From Denitratimonas sp037478135 (GTDB taxonomy: Bacteria > Pseudomonadota > Gammaproteobacteria > Xanthomonadales > Xanthomonadaceae): 64,000 nucleotides of DNA. The notes under the pieces were generated by a model. It was given only the letters and a program-made list of their open reading frames with translations, was not told where the DNA came from and searched no databases. Both the position numbers and the translations under genes were made by a program. This document shows positions 41,195 to 50,854 of the stretch, piece by piece (within the stretch, counting starts at the first letter, position 1; every line of letters starts with the position of its first letter). The stretch covers positions 62,001 to 126,000 of the forward strand of contig NZ_JBBHDV010000003.1 of NCBI RefSeq assembly GCF_037478135.1, read 5' to 3'.

Positions 41195-44100
41195 ATGTCC
41201 TCTTCCCAACCTTCGCTCAGACTTGCCTTGAGCCGCGATCAAGGGCGCCTGAGACGCCTGCAATCGCGTGCGCGCCAGAATCCGCGTGACGCGGAGTTGT
41301 GCGCCACGTTCGAGGCCGAACTGGCGGTTTCGGTCGCGGCCTGCCAGGCGCGGCGCGAGGCATTGCCGGTACCCGAATTCGATCTGTCGCTGCCGGTCGC
41401 GCGTGAGGCCGAACGGATCATCGAACTGATCGGTCGTCACCAGGTGATCGTGGTCGCCGGCGAAACCGGGTCGGGCAAGACCACGCAATTGCCGAAGATG
41501 TGCCTGGCCGCCGGGCGCGGTGCGGCGGGATTGATCGGTTGCACCCAGCCGCGCCGCATCGCCGCGCGCGCGGTGGCGAACCGGGTCGCCCGCGAGCTGG
41601 GTGTGGAACTGGGTGGCGCGGTCGGCTACCAGGTGCGCTTCAACGAGCGTGTTTCCGAGCGCAGCCACATCAAGTTCATGACCGACGGCATCCTGCTGGC
41701 GGAAATCCAGTCCGACCGCTATCTCTCGGCTTACGACACGATCATCGTGGACGAGGCGCACGAGCGCAGCCTCAACATCGACTTCCTGCTCGGCTATCTG
41801 AAGACGCTGCTAAAAAAACGCCCGGACCTGAAGCTGATCGTCACCTCGGCCACGATCGACACCGAGCGCTTCGCACGCCATTTCGATGATGCGCCGGTGG
41901 TGTCGGTGGAAGGGCGCAGCTATCCGGTTGAAATGCGCTATCGGCCGCTGGATGAAGGCGATTGCTCAAACAGCTCCCTAGCCCCCGCCCGCGGGGGAGA
42001 GGGTTGGGGTGAGGGGGCGAGCGCCGCAGGCGCGGGTGCTTCTTCCCGCCAAACTCGAAAGTCCACCTCACCTCGACCTTCGTCCACATCGCGCCGCAAT
42101 GCCGAACCGGGCGAAGGCATCGGCATCATCGACGGCATCGTGCGTGCGATGGACGAAGCCACGCGCGAGGATGCGCGTGGCGATGCGCTGATCTTCCTGC
42201 CCGGTGAACGCGAGATCCGCGATGTGCACCAGGCGCTGGAACGGCGCAAATACCGCGAAACCGAAGTGCTGCCGCTGTATGCGCGGCTCTCGGCGCGCGA
42301 TCAGGACCGCATCTTCAATCCCGGCCCGCAGCGCCGCATCGTGCTGGCCACCAACGTGGCCGAAACCTCGCTGACGGTGCCGCGCATCCGCTTCGTCATC
42401 GATCCGGGCCTGGCCCGGGTCAAGCGTTACAGCAGCCGCGCCAAACTGGATCGGCTGCATGTGGAACCGATCAGCCAGGCCAGCGCCAACCAGCGCGCCG
42501 GGCGCTGCGGACGCGTCGCTTCCGGCGTGTGTTTCCGGCTCTATCCGGAAGCGGATTTCCAGGCCCGCCCGCTTTACACCGATCCGGAAATCCTGCGCGC
42601 CTCGCTGGCCGGTGTGATCCTGCGGATGCTGTCACTGGGGCTGGGGAAGATCGAGGACTTCCCGTTTCTGGAATCCCCCGACGAGCGCGCCATCGCCGAT
42701 GGCTGGCAACAGCTGACCGAACTGGGCGCGGTCGACAAACAGCGCCAACTCACCACCATCGGCCGCACCATGGCGCGCCTGCCGGTGGACGTGAAACTGG
42801 CCCGTATGCTGGTGGCCGCGAAGGAGCACGGGGTGCTGCGCCAGGTGCTGGCGATCGCGTCCTTCCTTGGCATCCAGGACCCGCGCGAACGCCCGGCCGA
42901 TCAGCGTGGTGCCGCCGATCAGGCGCATGCGCAGTTCGCCGATCCGCGTTCGGAATTCGTCGGTATCCTGAAACTGTGGGAGGCCTATCGCCAAGCGCAC
43001 GAGGAGCTGAGCCAGTCGAAACTGCGCGGCTGGTGCGAACGCCATTTCCTCGGTTTCCTGCGGATGCGCGAATGGCGCGAACTGCACCGCCAGTTGCTGC
43101 TGGCCTGCGAGGAAATGGGCTGGCCGCTGGATGCGCCCGCCACGACCGAAGTTTCAGCCGGATCGCGACAGCGCAGGCGGCGACCGGCGCGCAAGACCTC
43201 TGCGGCTCCGGCCACGAATCCGGAAACGTCTTTACCCGCGAAACACCGTGCGGCAAGCCCACCGTCCGCTTCACAACAGGCATCGCTGCTGCACGAACCC
43301 GACGCGGCCACCTACACCCGCCTGCACCGCGCCCTGCTCGCCGGCTTGCCAGCCCAGATCGGCAACAAGAACGAGAAGGGCGTGTTTGAAGGCCCGCGCG
43401 GCCGCCGCTTCCAGTTGTTCCCCGGCTCCGCGCTGGCGCGCCAGCCACCGCCGTGGGTGCTCTCGGCCACCTTGCTGGATACGCAGAAGATCTGGGGCCT
43501 GATCAATGCGCGGATCGAGCCGGACTGGATCATCGCCGAGCTGTCGCATTTGCTGGCGCGCAAGCATTTTGAGCCACACTGGGCGCGCTCGCAGGGGCGC
43601 GTGGTGGGTTACGAGCAGATCAGTCTGTTCGGGCTGGTGCTGGCGCCCAAACGTCCGGTGCATTACGGCGGCCTGTATCCGGCTGAAGCACGCGAGATCT
43701 TCGTGCGGCAGGCGCTGGTGCCGGGGGAAATCGATGCCCGTGCCGGCTTCATCGTGCGCAATCTGGCCACGCTGGACAAGGCGCGCGAGGAAGAGGCCAA
43801 ACTGCGCCGTGCTGGGCTGGTGGCCGACGAGGACTGGCAGGCACGCTGGTATCTGGACCGGATTCCGGCCGAGATCAACAGCGTTGCCGGGCTGGACAGC
43901 TGGTATCGCCAGCTGGATGAAACCGGCAAGCGCCGACTGGAATGGCCGCTGGCCGAACTGCTGCCAGGCGAGGGCAGCGATGCCGACCGCTTCCCGAAAT
44001 ACTTCCCGTTGGGCGAGGTGCGGCTGGCGCTGCATTACCACTTCAGCCCCGGTGCGCAGGACGATGGCGTGACCTTGGATGTGCCGCTGCACCTGCTCAA

Positions 44101-45343
44101 GGCGCTCGATCCGGCGCGGCTGGAATGGCTGGTGCCCGGCCTGGTGGAAGACAAGGCCACCGCATTGATCCGCGCCCTGCCCAAGGCGCAGCGGCGCAAT
44201 TTCGTGCCGGCGCCGGATTTCGCGCGTGCCTTCGCCGAAGCCTTCGCGCAGCCCAGCGGCGACAGCCTGCGCGGTGAGCTGGCGCGGTTTCTCTCCCGTG
44301 TCACCGGCGCCACGCTGGCCACCACCGATTTCGACGAATCCGCGCTGGAGCCGCACCTGCGGATGCGCCTGCGCCTGATCGACAGCGATAAGCGCGTGCT
44401 GGCCGAATCGCGTGATCTGGGTGGACTTCGCCAACGTTTCGGTGAGCGTGCCGAGCAGGCTTTTGCAGCCCGCGCCGGGCGCGAATTGGCAAGCGATGCG
44501 CTGGAAGGTTTCCCTTCCGATCCGATCCCGCCGAGCGTGCCGGGCGAGGCCGGAGTGCCGGCCTTTCCTGCGCTGGTGGACAACGGCGACAGTGTCGCGC
44601 TGCGTGTCTTCGCCGATGCCGCGCAGGCGGCAGCAGAACATCCGCGCGGGGTGCGCCGCCTGCTCGAAATCGCGCTGGCCGACCGCATCCGCCAGGCGCG
44701 CAAACAACTGCCGGTATCGCCCAAGACCGGCCTGCTCTATGCCGCGATCGAATCGCAGGAAAGCCTGCGCCAGGACATCGTCGCCGCCGCGCTGAACGCG
44801 GTGCTCGAACATGATCTGGCTGCGATCCGCGACCGCGCCGCCTTCGATGCACGTCTGGCCGATGCCGGCCGCCGCCTGTTCGGCGAGGCCGTGCGCCGGC
44901 TGGAACTGGCCGAAGCCATTTTGCAGCGCGTCGCGCAGATCCGCCCGAAGCTGGAATCCCCGCTGATGGGCTGGGCCCAGGGCAACCTCGATGATGTGCG
45001 CGAACAACTGGAAGGGCTGGTGCATCCCGGCTTCCTGCGTGACACGCCCGGCAGCGCCTTGGCGCAGATGCCGCGCTATCTGGATGCAATCCTGCGCCGC
45101 ATCGAGCGCGCGCTGCGCGACCCGGCGCGCGACCAGGCGCGGATGCTGGAACTGCGCCCCTTCGCCCGTGCGCTGGAGCAGGTGCGGGATACCCCCGCGT
45201 TCGCCGACCCGCGCTGGCAGGCGTTGCGCTGGGATCTGGAGGAGCTGCGTGTTTCACTGTTCGCGCAGGAACTGGGCACCGCCACGCCGGTGTCGCCCAA
45301 GCGTCTTGCGCGTCAGCTGGAGGCGCTGGAAGCGGCGGAATGA
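41195..45343 (+). CDS. hrpA: ATP-dependent RNA helicase HrpA
   Basis: DEAH-box RNA helicase of 1382 residues, acting in mRNA processing and rescue of stalled ribosomes in other bacteria. Start at ATG 41195 (MSSSQPSLRLALSRDQGRLRRLQ). Walker A GETGSGKTTQLPK (~88), DEAH as VDEAHERSLNIDFLLGYLK (~186), SATIDTERFARHF, and motif VI QRAGRCGR are intact; the winged-helix, ratchet and OB-fold domains follow, then the long C-terminal DUF3418 region. Two inserts are odd: residues ~257-305 come from a translated repeat, and ~650-700 is a basic Ala/Pro/Thr-rich linker (RQRRRRPARKTSAAPA). Both sit in surface linkers and leave motifs intact. Confidence 0.96.
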   Translation: MSSSQPSLRLALSRDQGRLRRLQSRARQNPRDAELCATFEAELAVSVAACQARREALPVPEFDLSLPVAREAERIIELIGRHQVIVVAGETGSGKTTQLPKMCLAAGRGAAGLIGCTQPRRIAARAVANRVARELGVELGGAVGYQVRFNERVSERSHIKFMTDGILLAEIQSDRYLSAYDTIIVDEAHERSLNIDFLLGYLKTLLKKRPDLKLIVTSATIDTERFARHFDDAPVVSVEGRSYPVEMRYRPLDEGDCSNSSLAPARGGEGWGEGASAAGAGASSRQTRKSTSPRPSSTSRRNAEPGEGIGIIDGIVRAMDEATREDARGDALIFLPGEREIRDVHQALERRKYRETEVLPLYARLSARDQDRIFNPGPQRRIVLATNVAETSLTVPRIRFVIDPGLARVKRYSSRAKLDRLHVEPISQASANQRAGRCGRVASGVCFRLYPEADFQARPLYTDPEILRASLAGVILRMLSLGLGKIEDFPFLESPDERAIADGWQQLTELGAVDKQRQLTTIGRTMARLPVDVKLARMLVAAKEHGVLRQVLAIASFLGIQDPRERPADQRGAADQAHAQFADPRSEFVGILKLWEAYRQAHEELSQSKLRGWCERHFLGFLRMREWRELHRQLLLACEEMGWPLDAPATTEVSAGSRQRRRRPARKTSAAPATNPETSLPAKHRAASPPSASQQASLLHEPDAATYTRLHRALLAGLPAQIGNKNEKGVFEGPRGRRFQLFPGSALARQPPPWVLSATLLDTQKIWGLINARIEPDWIIAELSHLLARKHFEPHWARSQGRVVGYEQISLFGLVLAPKRPVHYGGLYPAEAREIFVRQALVPGEIDARAGFIVRNLATLDKAREEEAKLRRAGLVADEDWQARWYLDRIPAEINSVAGLDSWYRQLDETGKRRLEWPLAELLPGEGSDADRFPKYFPLGEVRLALHYHFSPGAQDDGVTLDVPLHLLKALDPARLEWLVPGLVEDKATALIRALPKAQRRNFVPAPDFARAFAEAFAQPSGDSLRGELARFLSRVTGATLATTDFDESALEPHLRMRLRLIDSDKRVLAESRDLGGLRQRFGERAEQAFAARAGRELASDALEGFPSDPIPPSVPGEAGVPAFPALVDNGDSVALRVFADAAQAAAEHPRGVRRLLEIALADRIRQARKQLPVSPKTGLLYAAIESQESLRQDIVAAALNAVLEHDLAAIRDRAAFDARLADAGRRLFGEAVRRLELAEAILQRVAQIRPKLESPLMGWAQGNLDDVREQLEGLVHPGFLRDTPGSALAQMPRYLDAILRRIERALRDPARDQARMLELRPFARALEQVRDTPAFADPRWQALRWDLEELRVSLFAQELGTATPVSPKRLARQLEALEAAE
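41974..42020 (+). repeat. GC-rich palindromic repeat translated inside hrpA
   Basis: The unit contains CCCCCGCCCGCGGGGGAGAG followed by GGTTGGGGTGAGGGGG, the form of the CCCTCTCCC/GGGAGAGGGTTGGGGTGAGGG repeats scattered between genes in many proteobacteria. It lies in frame between the helicase strands ending MRYRPLDEG and beginning GIGIIDGIVRAM. Confidence 0.65.
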
Positions 45344-45558
45344 GACACGCATATCGCCTGTACCATGCCGATTGTCGGCTTACGGAAGATTCACGCACCG
45401 CTGTGCGATGCTGTTCTACAATCAAGGGGATAGCTGCGCCTGCGTCCGGCAGCGGCTCACCAGAGATCCCGCACGTGGATCACCCCGGATGACAGGGCCG
45501 GGTTCGACGATTGCACAAGGCCGGTAAGCCGGTCCCAAGTCAAAGGAGTGACGAGCCG

Positions 45559-48018
45559 ATGAGGAATGATGTGAAGCAGAACCTGGATAGCGTGAAGCAA
45601 ACCCGCGTGGCGCAACCCCGCCGCGCACTGGCACTGGCAACGATGTTCGGCCTGCTTGCAGCGGGTGCCGGCCAGCTGGCCCTCGCAGCGGAACAGACTT
45701 TCGCATCCGACCTGGCGACTGCATCCAGCAAGCAGCGCGCGATCAAGGATGTCGACCTCGACACCGGCCCCTGGCCGCTGTGTTCGGGTGAAACCAATAC
45801 CAAGGCACTGGCTGACGGTGAGGAGGTCCTGGGCCTGTATCCGATGGGTGACGGCACCTACCTGGTGCACACCGTTGATGCCATCGATTCCAAGACCTGT
45901 GTCAAAAGCACCACGGCGAATCTGGCGTTCCAGTTTGAAGGCTCCACGGCCAAGGCCGTCATTGCCGACAGCACGCCACCGGGCTCCCCCATCGTCTATG
46001 ACTTCTCTGGCACGCCTGCGGGACTGGGTGCCACGGTAACCGAGCCGGTTATCTGCCATGGTTATTACACTGCCGGTGACAAGCTCGCGCTTGTGCTGAC
46101 CGACAGCAATGGTGACGTGCAGGAACTGCGTGGTGTGGATACGGTTGGCTATCAGCTGAGCAACGGTACCGTGACGCCACTGTTTGCCCAGGCCGCGCAT
46201 GGCCCGGTGGCGCGTTGTCATGTGTTTCCTTATGGCGACACCACCACCAACCCACCGGCAACCCCGGGCCCTGATACCAGCGATGATCTGTTCTCCGCCA
46301 GCTTTGAAAGCATTGGCGATCTGGAAGTGACACTGCTGGATGCCCAGGGGAGTCCCCTGCAGATTGGTCATGTCACGGCTGCGGCCGGCAACGAGTTCAC
46401 GTACAAGGTGCGGGTGAGCAATCTGGGCGAAGGCCCTGCTGAAGACGTGCAGGTACGTGAGTTCCTGCCGACCGCTGGCGGTACGGTGCTGCCAGTAATC
46501 GAAGCGCGCAACTGTGTCCGTGACGATTCATTGCCGTGCTCGGGTGTGCTGGATGTCGCGTTGGGAACGATCAACGCCGGCCAGTCCATCGAGTTCACCC
46601 TGACTCGTGAGATTCCCACCGGTACCGTCGGCACGCGCGCGCTGGCGGCGGTGGCGGCATTCTCCGATCCGGCCAGCAGCGGCGATCCCGTACTTGGCAA
46701 TAACGCGCGGAGCCTGGTGGTTGAGATTGTTAACCAGATCAACATCACCCGCGCGGTGAGTACGAATGGCAATGCCGGCGATACCAGCGGTGGCAGCATC
46801 ATCAGAACCTTCGCGCCTGCGGCGTGCGAGACTGAGTCGTTCGGCACTACTGCCTGTCCACCGGGTACGACGGGGCTGGTCTATAGCGCCACCGCTAACA
46901 ATGGTTACACCTTCACAGGTTTCAGCGGTTGCGCCGGGAGTACCTCTGGCACAAGCTCAACCGGCGGCACATTTACCACCAGTGGTGGCACCAGCTGCAC
47001 ACTGGTGGCCAACTTCCATGCCATGCCGACCGTCACCGCAACGGCTGGAAACCATGGCGCCATCACCCCGCCTTCGCAACAGATTGATTATGGTGAGGTT
47101 GCGGAGTTCACAATTTCACCTGCCACCGGTTATGCGGTCAGTACGGCAACAGGTTGCGGCGGTCTTACGCAAGTCGACAGCAGCACTTGGGAAACTGCTC
47201 CTGTGACGGCGGATTGCGCAGTACACGTTGAGTTCTCAGGCATCGAATCGACGGTGACAGCCACAGCCGGTCCCAACGGGCAGATCATTGGCCCGACAGT
47301 GAAGCCGGTGACTTATCCGAACAGCACCGTGTATTTCACCGTGGAGGCTGCGGACAGCACTTACCAGATCGATCAGAATCCAGGCGGCACTTGCCCGACG
47401 GGCTTCTGGATGAACGGCAACGAGTACTACATCAGCGGGATTCTTGGTGACTGCACGGTGCACTTCACCTTCAGTCTCATCACGCATCAGGTCACCGTTT
47501 CGAGCATGAACAACGGCACGCTTGTGCTGGATGGCGGTGGCGTTGTTACGCATGGTGATGATGCGCAGTTCACGGTGCAGCCACAGACCGGCTATCACCT
47601 GGATGGAGTGGTAACCGGCACACCGGCCTGTGGCACGGTCAGCGATGATGGTGAAACCGGAACTGCCGGGCCGATTTTCAGCTCGGGCTGTGAGTTGTCG
47701 GCGAGTTTTGCAATCAACGAGTACACCGTGAACGTGCAGCTTGCTGCAGGTGAGGATGGGACAAACGGCACCATCGGTGAAGCGGGTGCATCGGTTGGTG
47801 ATGTTCTTCCGGTAGTGATCGACGAGGTCATCCATGGGCAGGCTGCGGCATTCGCCGTTTTCCCTGCATCGGGATATGGGCCCCAGCTGGTGGTATCTGA
47901 TCCGGTACGCTGCAACTTCCAGTTTTCGTTGATCGACTCGAGCCCACCAGAAAGGATCGTGTACAAGGCAACATCCGTGCAGGACAACTGCACTGTCACT
48001 GTTGGCTTCAATCAGTGA
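45559..48018 (+). CDS. Large secreted protein with DUF11-like and bacterial-repeat (InlB-like) modules
   Basis: Exported protein of 819 residues. The ATG at 45559 has AAAGGAG upstream. A long basic N-terminal leader (~25 residues) precedes the hydrophobic core ALATMFGLLAAGAGQLALAA. After a first domain of ~200 residues comes the motif DDLFSASFES, then a DUF11-like domain (~255-390, VTLLDAQGSPLQIGHVT ... GNEFTYKVRVSNLGEGPA). At least five tandem modules follow, each with a GxI/GxL beta-hairpin and paired cysteines (for example TVTATAGNHGAITPPSQQID, TVTATAGPNGQI, QVTVSSMNNGTLVLDGGG). These are divergent InlB B-repeat-type folds used in surface or secreted proteins. Function unknown; adhesion is a guess. 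A strong terminator follows. Confidence 0.8.
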   Translation: MRNDVKQNLDSVKQTRVAQPRRALALATMFGLLAAGAGQLALAAEQTFASDLATASSKQRAIKDVDLDTGPWPLCSGETNTKALADGEEVLGLYPMGDGTYLVHTVDAIDSKTCVKSTTANLAFQFEGSTAKAVIADSTPPGSPIVYDFSGTPAGLGATVTEPVICHGYYTAGDKLALVLTDSNGDVQELRGVDTVGYQLSNGTVTPLFAQAAHGPVARCHVFPYGDTTTNPPATPGPDTSDDLFSASFESIGDLEVTLLDAQGSPLQIGHVTAAAGNEFTYKVRVSNLGEGPAEDVQVREFLPTAGGTVLPVIEARNCVRDDSLPCSGVLDVALGTINAGQSIEFTLTREIPTGTVGTRALAAVAAFSDPASSGDPVLGNNARSLVVEIVNQINITRAVSTNGNAGDTSGGSIIRTFAPAACETESFGTTACPPGTTGLVYSATANNGYTFTGFSGCAGSTSGTSSTGGTFTTSGGTSCTLVANFHAMPTVTATAGNHGAITPPSQQIDYGEVAEFTISPATGYAVSTATGCGGLTQVDSSTWETAPVTADCAVHVEFSGIESTVTATAGPNGQIIGPTVKPVTYPNSTVYFTVEAADSTYQIDQNPGGTCPTGFWMNGNEYYISGILGDCTVHFTFSLITHQVTVSSMNNGTLVLDGGGVVTHGDDAQFTVQPQTGYHLDGVVTGTPACGTVSDDGETGTAGPIFSSGCELSASFAINEYTVNVQLAAGEDGTNGTIGEAGASVGDVLPVVIDEVIHGQAAAFAVFPASGYGPQLVVSDPVRCNFQFSLIDSSPPERIVYKATSVQDNCTVTVGFNQ

Positions 48019-48081
48019 GCCATATGAATCCGCTGCCATGATCTGGATCCACGGAATCAGAGGCACAGGGGCATGATGCAG

Positions 48082-48110
48082 CGCCGGGGACTTCCCCGGC
48101 GTTGTTTTTT
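48082..48110 (+). terminator. Rho-independent terminator
   Basis: CGCCGGGG (48082-48089) and CCCCGGCG (48094-48101) form a perfect 8-bp stem with loop ACTT, followed by TTGTTTTTT. It lies about 65 bp after the secreted-protein gene and 16 bp before relA. Confidence 0.9.
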
Positions 48111-48126
48111 GTAGTGGACTGGATCG

Positions 48127-50259
48127 ATGGAACCGCAGACACCCCGGATCGAAACCCTCGCCGCCTGGCAGGCAATGCCGGGCCGTGCCCAGGTGGGTGT
48201 GTCCGAAGCGGTGTGGGAGCTGATCCAGTCGCATCCGTTGCCGGCGGCGCAGGAAGCCGAGCTGGTGCAGACGCTTCTTGAGTTGGAGGGGTTGGGTGCG
48301 GACGAGCCGACGCTGTCGGCGGCGGCGCTCTATGTCTGTGTGCCGGTGGAGAAAATCCCTGCCGGACTGGTGCCGGCGGTGCTGATCGAAGGCCAGCGCG
48401 AAGCCGAGACGGTGTGGTCGATCCATGCCGAGCGCGGTGCGCGCACCAGTTCCGAAGGGCTGCGCCGCCTGTTGTTGGCGATCGTGCGCGATCTGCGCGT
48501 GGTGCTGATCCTGCTGGCGCGGCAGTTGGTGCGGTTGCGTGCGATCAAGTCGCTGGAACCGGATGAACGTCAACGCCTGGCGCAGCTTTCAGCCGATATC
48601 CACGCGCCGCTGGCCAACCGGCTCGGCATCTGGCAACTGAAGTGGGAAATGGAGGATCTGATCTTCCGCACCCTGCAGCCGGATACCTACCACCGCGTGG
48701 CCTCGCTGCTATCGGAAAAACGCGGAGACCGCGAGCGTTTCATCGAGGATTCGCTGGCGGCGCTGCGCGAGGCACTGGACAAGGCCGGCATCCGGGCCGA
48801 AGTCAGTGGCCGACCCAAGCACATCTTCAGCATCTGGAAAAAGATGCAGAAAAAGCATCTGGCCTTCGAGGATCTGTACGACATCCACGCGCTGCGCGTG
48901 ATGGTCGATGATATCGCCGGCTGCTATGCCGCGCTTGGCATCGTGCACGGGCTGTGGTCGCCGATTCCGAGCGAGTTCGACGACTACATCGCGAACCCGA
49001 AATCCAACAATTACCGCTCGCTGCATACCGCCGTGATCGGCCTGCAGGGCAAGACCCTGGAAGTGCAGATCCGCACCTGGGAAATGCATGAGCACGCCGA
49101 ACTCGGCGTGGCTGCGCACTGGCGCTACAAGGAAGGCGGCGCGGGCGATTCGGAGTTCGAACGCAAGATCGCGTGGATGCGCCAGCTGCTGGAAAGCAAC
49201 AAGGAAGAGGACGGTGATGCGCCTCTGCTGGCCGGGCTTTCAACCGAGCTGATCGAAGACCGGGTTTATGCGCTGACCCCGCAGGGCAAGGTGATCGACC
49301 TGCCGGCTGGCGCCACGGTGCTGGATTTCGCCTACCACGTGCATACCGAAGTCGGACACCGTTGCCGTGGCGCCAAGGTCAACGGCCGCATCGTGCCGCT
49401 GACCTGGCAGATATCCAGCGGCGAGCGCGTGGAAATCCTCACGGGCAAGGTGTCCGAGCCTCGGCGTGACTGGCTGGTGGCCGGTTCCGGCTATCTGGCA
49501 AGCTCGCGTTCGCGCGAGAAGGTGCGTACCTGGTTCCACCGGCTGGAATTCGCGCGCAATCTTCAGGCCGGGCGCGAACTGCTGGAAAAGGAACTCAAGC
49601 GTCTCGGTCTGCACCAGTTGGATCTGGCGCTGGCGCTGCCGAAGTTCCGCTTGGCGAAAACCGATGATCTGTACGTGGCGGTGGCGCTGGGCGACATCGG
49701 TTGCAGCCAGGTGGCGCGCGCGCTGCACGAAGCCACCCAGGCACCCGGCGATATCGGCGCCGAGCCCAGGCCCAATGGTCTGGGTGGCGCGCTGGCGCGA
49801 CCGCCCAAACCGGCGCGCGGTTTCACCATCGAAGGTGTCGGCAATCTGATGGCACAACTGGCACGCTGCTGCCAGCCGGTGGCCGGCGACGCGATCTCCG
49901 GCTATCTGACGCGCGGCCGCGGCGTCACCGTGCACCGTTCCAACTGCGCCTCACTGCAGGCGCTGGCCACGCGTTCGCCCGAACGCGTGATGCCGGTGGA
50001 ATGGGGCCGCGAGAATGCGCAGAGCTTCAGCGTCGACATCCTGGTCCGCGCCTGGGACCGCAAGTGGCTGCTGAAGGACCTGACCAACGTGATCGGCTCC
50101 AGCAACGTCCACATCCTGGCCGCCAGCACCCGCCTGGACGAAAACCGCAACCGCGCCGAACTGCGCTTTACGCTGAAAGTGGCCGACTTCGAACAGCTCG
50201 GCCAGCTGCTGGCGAGGATCGAAGCGGTGCCGGCGGTGTTGGAGGCGCGACGGATGTAG
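48127..50259 (+). CDS. relA: (p)ppGpp synthetase RelA (monofunctional type)
   Basis: Ribosome-associated stringent-response enzyme of 710 residues. The synthetase domain has DLYDIHALRVMVDDI, the EFDDYIANPK element (EXDD, the mark of synthetase-only RelA rather than the RXKD of Rel/SpoT), NNYRSLHTAVIG and EVQIRTWEMHEHAELGVAAHWRYK. The N-terminal region lacks the HD hydrolase motif, as in RelA. A TGS domain (YALTPQGKVIDLPAGATVLDFAYHVH), a zinc-finger region with LARCCQPV and VHRSNCASLQ, and a C-terminal ACT/RRM domain follow. The family is 740 residues or so; this one is slightly short at the N-terminus. Confidence 0.96.
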   Translation: MEPQTPRIETLAAWQAMPGRAQVGVSEAVWELIQSHPLPAAQEAELVQTLLELEGLGADEPTLSAAALYVCVPVEKIPAGLVPAVLIEGQREAETVWSIHAERGARTSSEGLRRLLLAIVRDLRVVLILLARQLVRLRAIKSLEPDERQRLAQLSADIHAPLANRLGIWQLKWEMEDLIFRTLQPDTYHRVASLLSEKRGDRERFIEDSLAALREALDKAGIRAEVSGRPKHIFSIWKKMQKKHLAFEDLYDIHALRVMVDDIAGCYAALGIVHGLWSPIPSEFDDYIANPKSNNYRSLHTAVIGLQGKTLEVQIRTWEMHEHAELGVAAHWRYKEGGAGDSEFERKIAWMRQLLESNKEEDGDAPLLAGLSTELIEDRVYALTPQGKVIDLPAGATVLDFAYHVHTEVGHRCRGAKVNGRIVPLTWQISSGERVEILTGKVSEPRRDWLVAGSGYLASSRSREKVRTWFHRLEFARNLQAGRELLEKELKRLGLHQLDLALALPKFRLAKTDDLYVAVALGDIGCSQVARALHEATQAPGDIGAEPRPNGLGGALARPPKPARGFTIEGVGNLMAQLARCCQPVAGDAISGYLTRGRGVTVHRSNCASLQALATRSPERVMPVEWGRENAQSFSVDILVRAWDRKWLLKDLTNVIGSSNVHILAASTRLDENRNRAELRFTLKVADFEQLGQLLARIEAVPAVLEARRM

Positions 50260-50291
50260 GCAGCGTGCGCCGTGCGACTCAACTGCAAGTG

Positions 50292-50660
50292 TCACTGGTC
50301 TGAACCGTCATCCATCCTGCATCCCTCACTGGTCACGGTTTGGCGCGCCAGCAGCTTGCCATCGTGTGTCAGCAGGCTGATGGTCGTGCCATCGTCGACC
50401 CAGGGGCCGGTAGCGTCGGAACCTTCGGGCGGGCCAATCACCCAGAGCTTGCCCGGCTTACCGAGTCGGCTGACTTCCAGCCGCACACTCTCGTTCCGGC
50501 GTGGATCCGCTTTCCAGTTCACCGTGATTACGCCGGGGGCGCTGCAGTCCGGGAGGTAGGCCGGTTCAAGCAGAAGCAGGGACCGTTCGCCCCGAGGGTC
50601 GCAGGCAAGCAGACTTGTACAGATCAGCAGCGTTGCACAGATACGCCAGCCGACATGCAC
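50292..50660 (-). CDS. Small lipoprotein, unknown function
   Basis: Predicted lipoprotein of 122 residues. The frame is open upstream, but a GTG at 50660 gives a compact lipoprotein signal (VHVGWRICATLLICTSLLAC, lipobox LLAC). The mature part is a small beta-rich domain (GVITVNWKADPRRNESVRLEV, then TTISLLTHDGKLLARQTVTSEGC) with two further cysteines that could pair. No family was recognised. It overlaps no neighbour and lies convergent to relA, with 32 bp between the two ends. Confidence 0.55.
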   Translation of the reverse strand: MHVGWRICATLLICTSLLACDPRGERSLLLLEPAYLPDCSAPGVITVNWKADPRRNESVRLEVSRLGKPGKLWVIGPPEGSDATGPWVDDGTTISLLTHDGKLLARQTVTSEGCRMDDGSDQ

Positions 50661-50854
50661 TGAACTTGCCGCGAGTGAAGACGCGCGAAATCGTGGTGAA
50701 CGTGTTTCGTGCTGTTTCTGGCCCGCAGCGCGAGGTGAAACCATTGCGGACATTGGGGGGCTGGGGCGCAGCCGATGGCCAATCGCGCGTTGGCCGCTAC
50801 CGGTGGTGATGCCCGGAAATGCCAACAGCAGGCGGGCAGCTTTCCTGCGCGCCT

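Noticed and set aside
43271..45025. 584-codon minus-strand open frame
   Set aside because: Shadow of the C-terminal half of hrpA.
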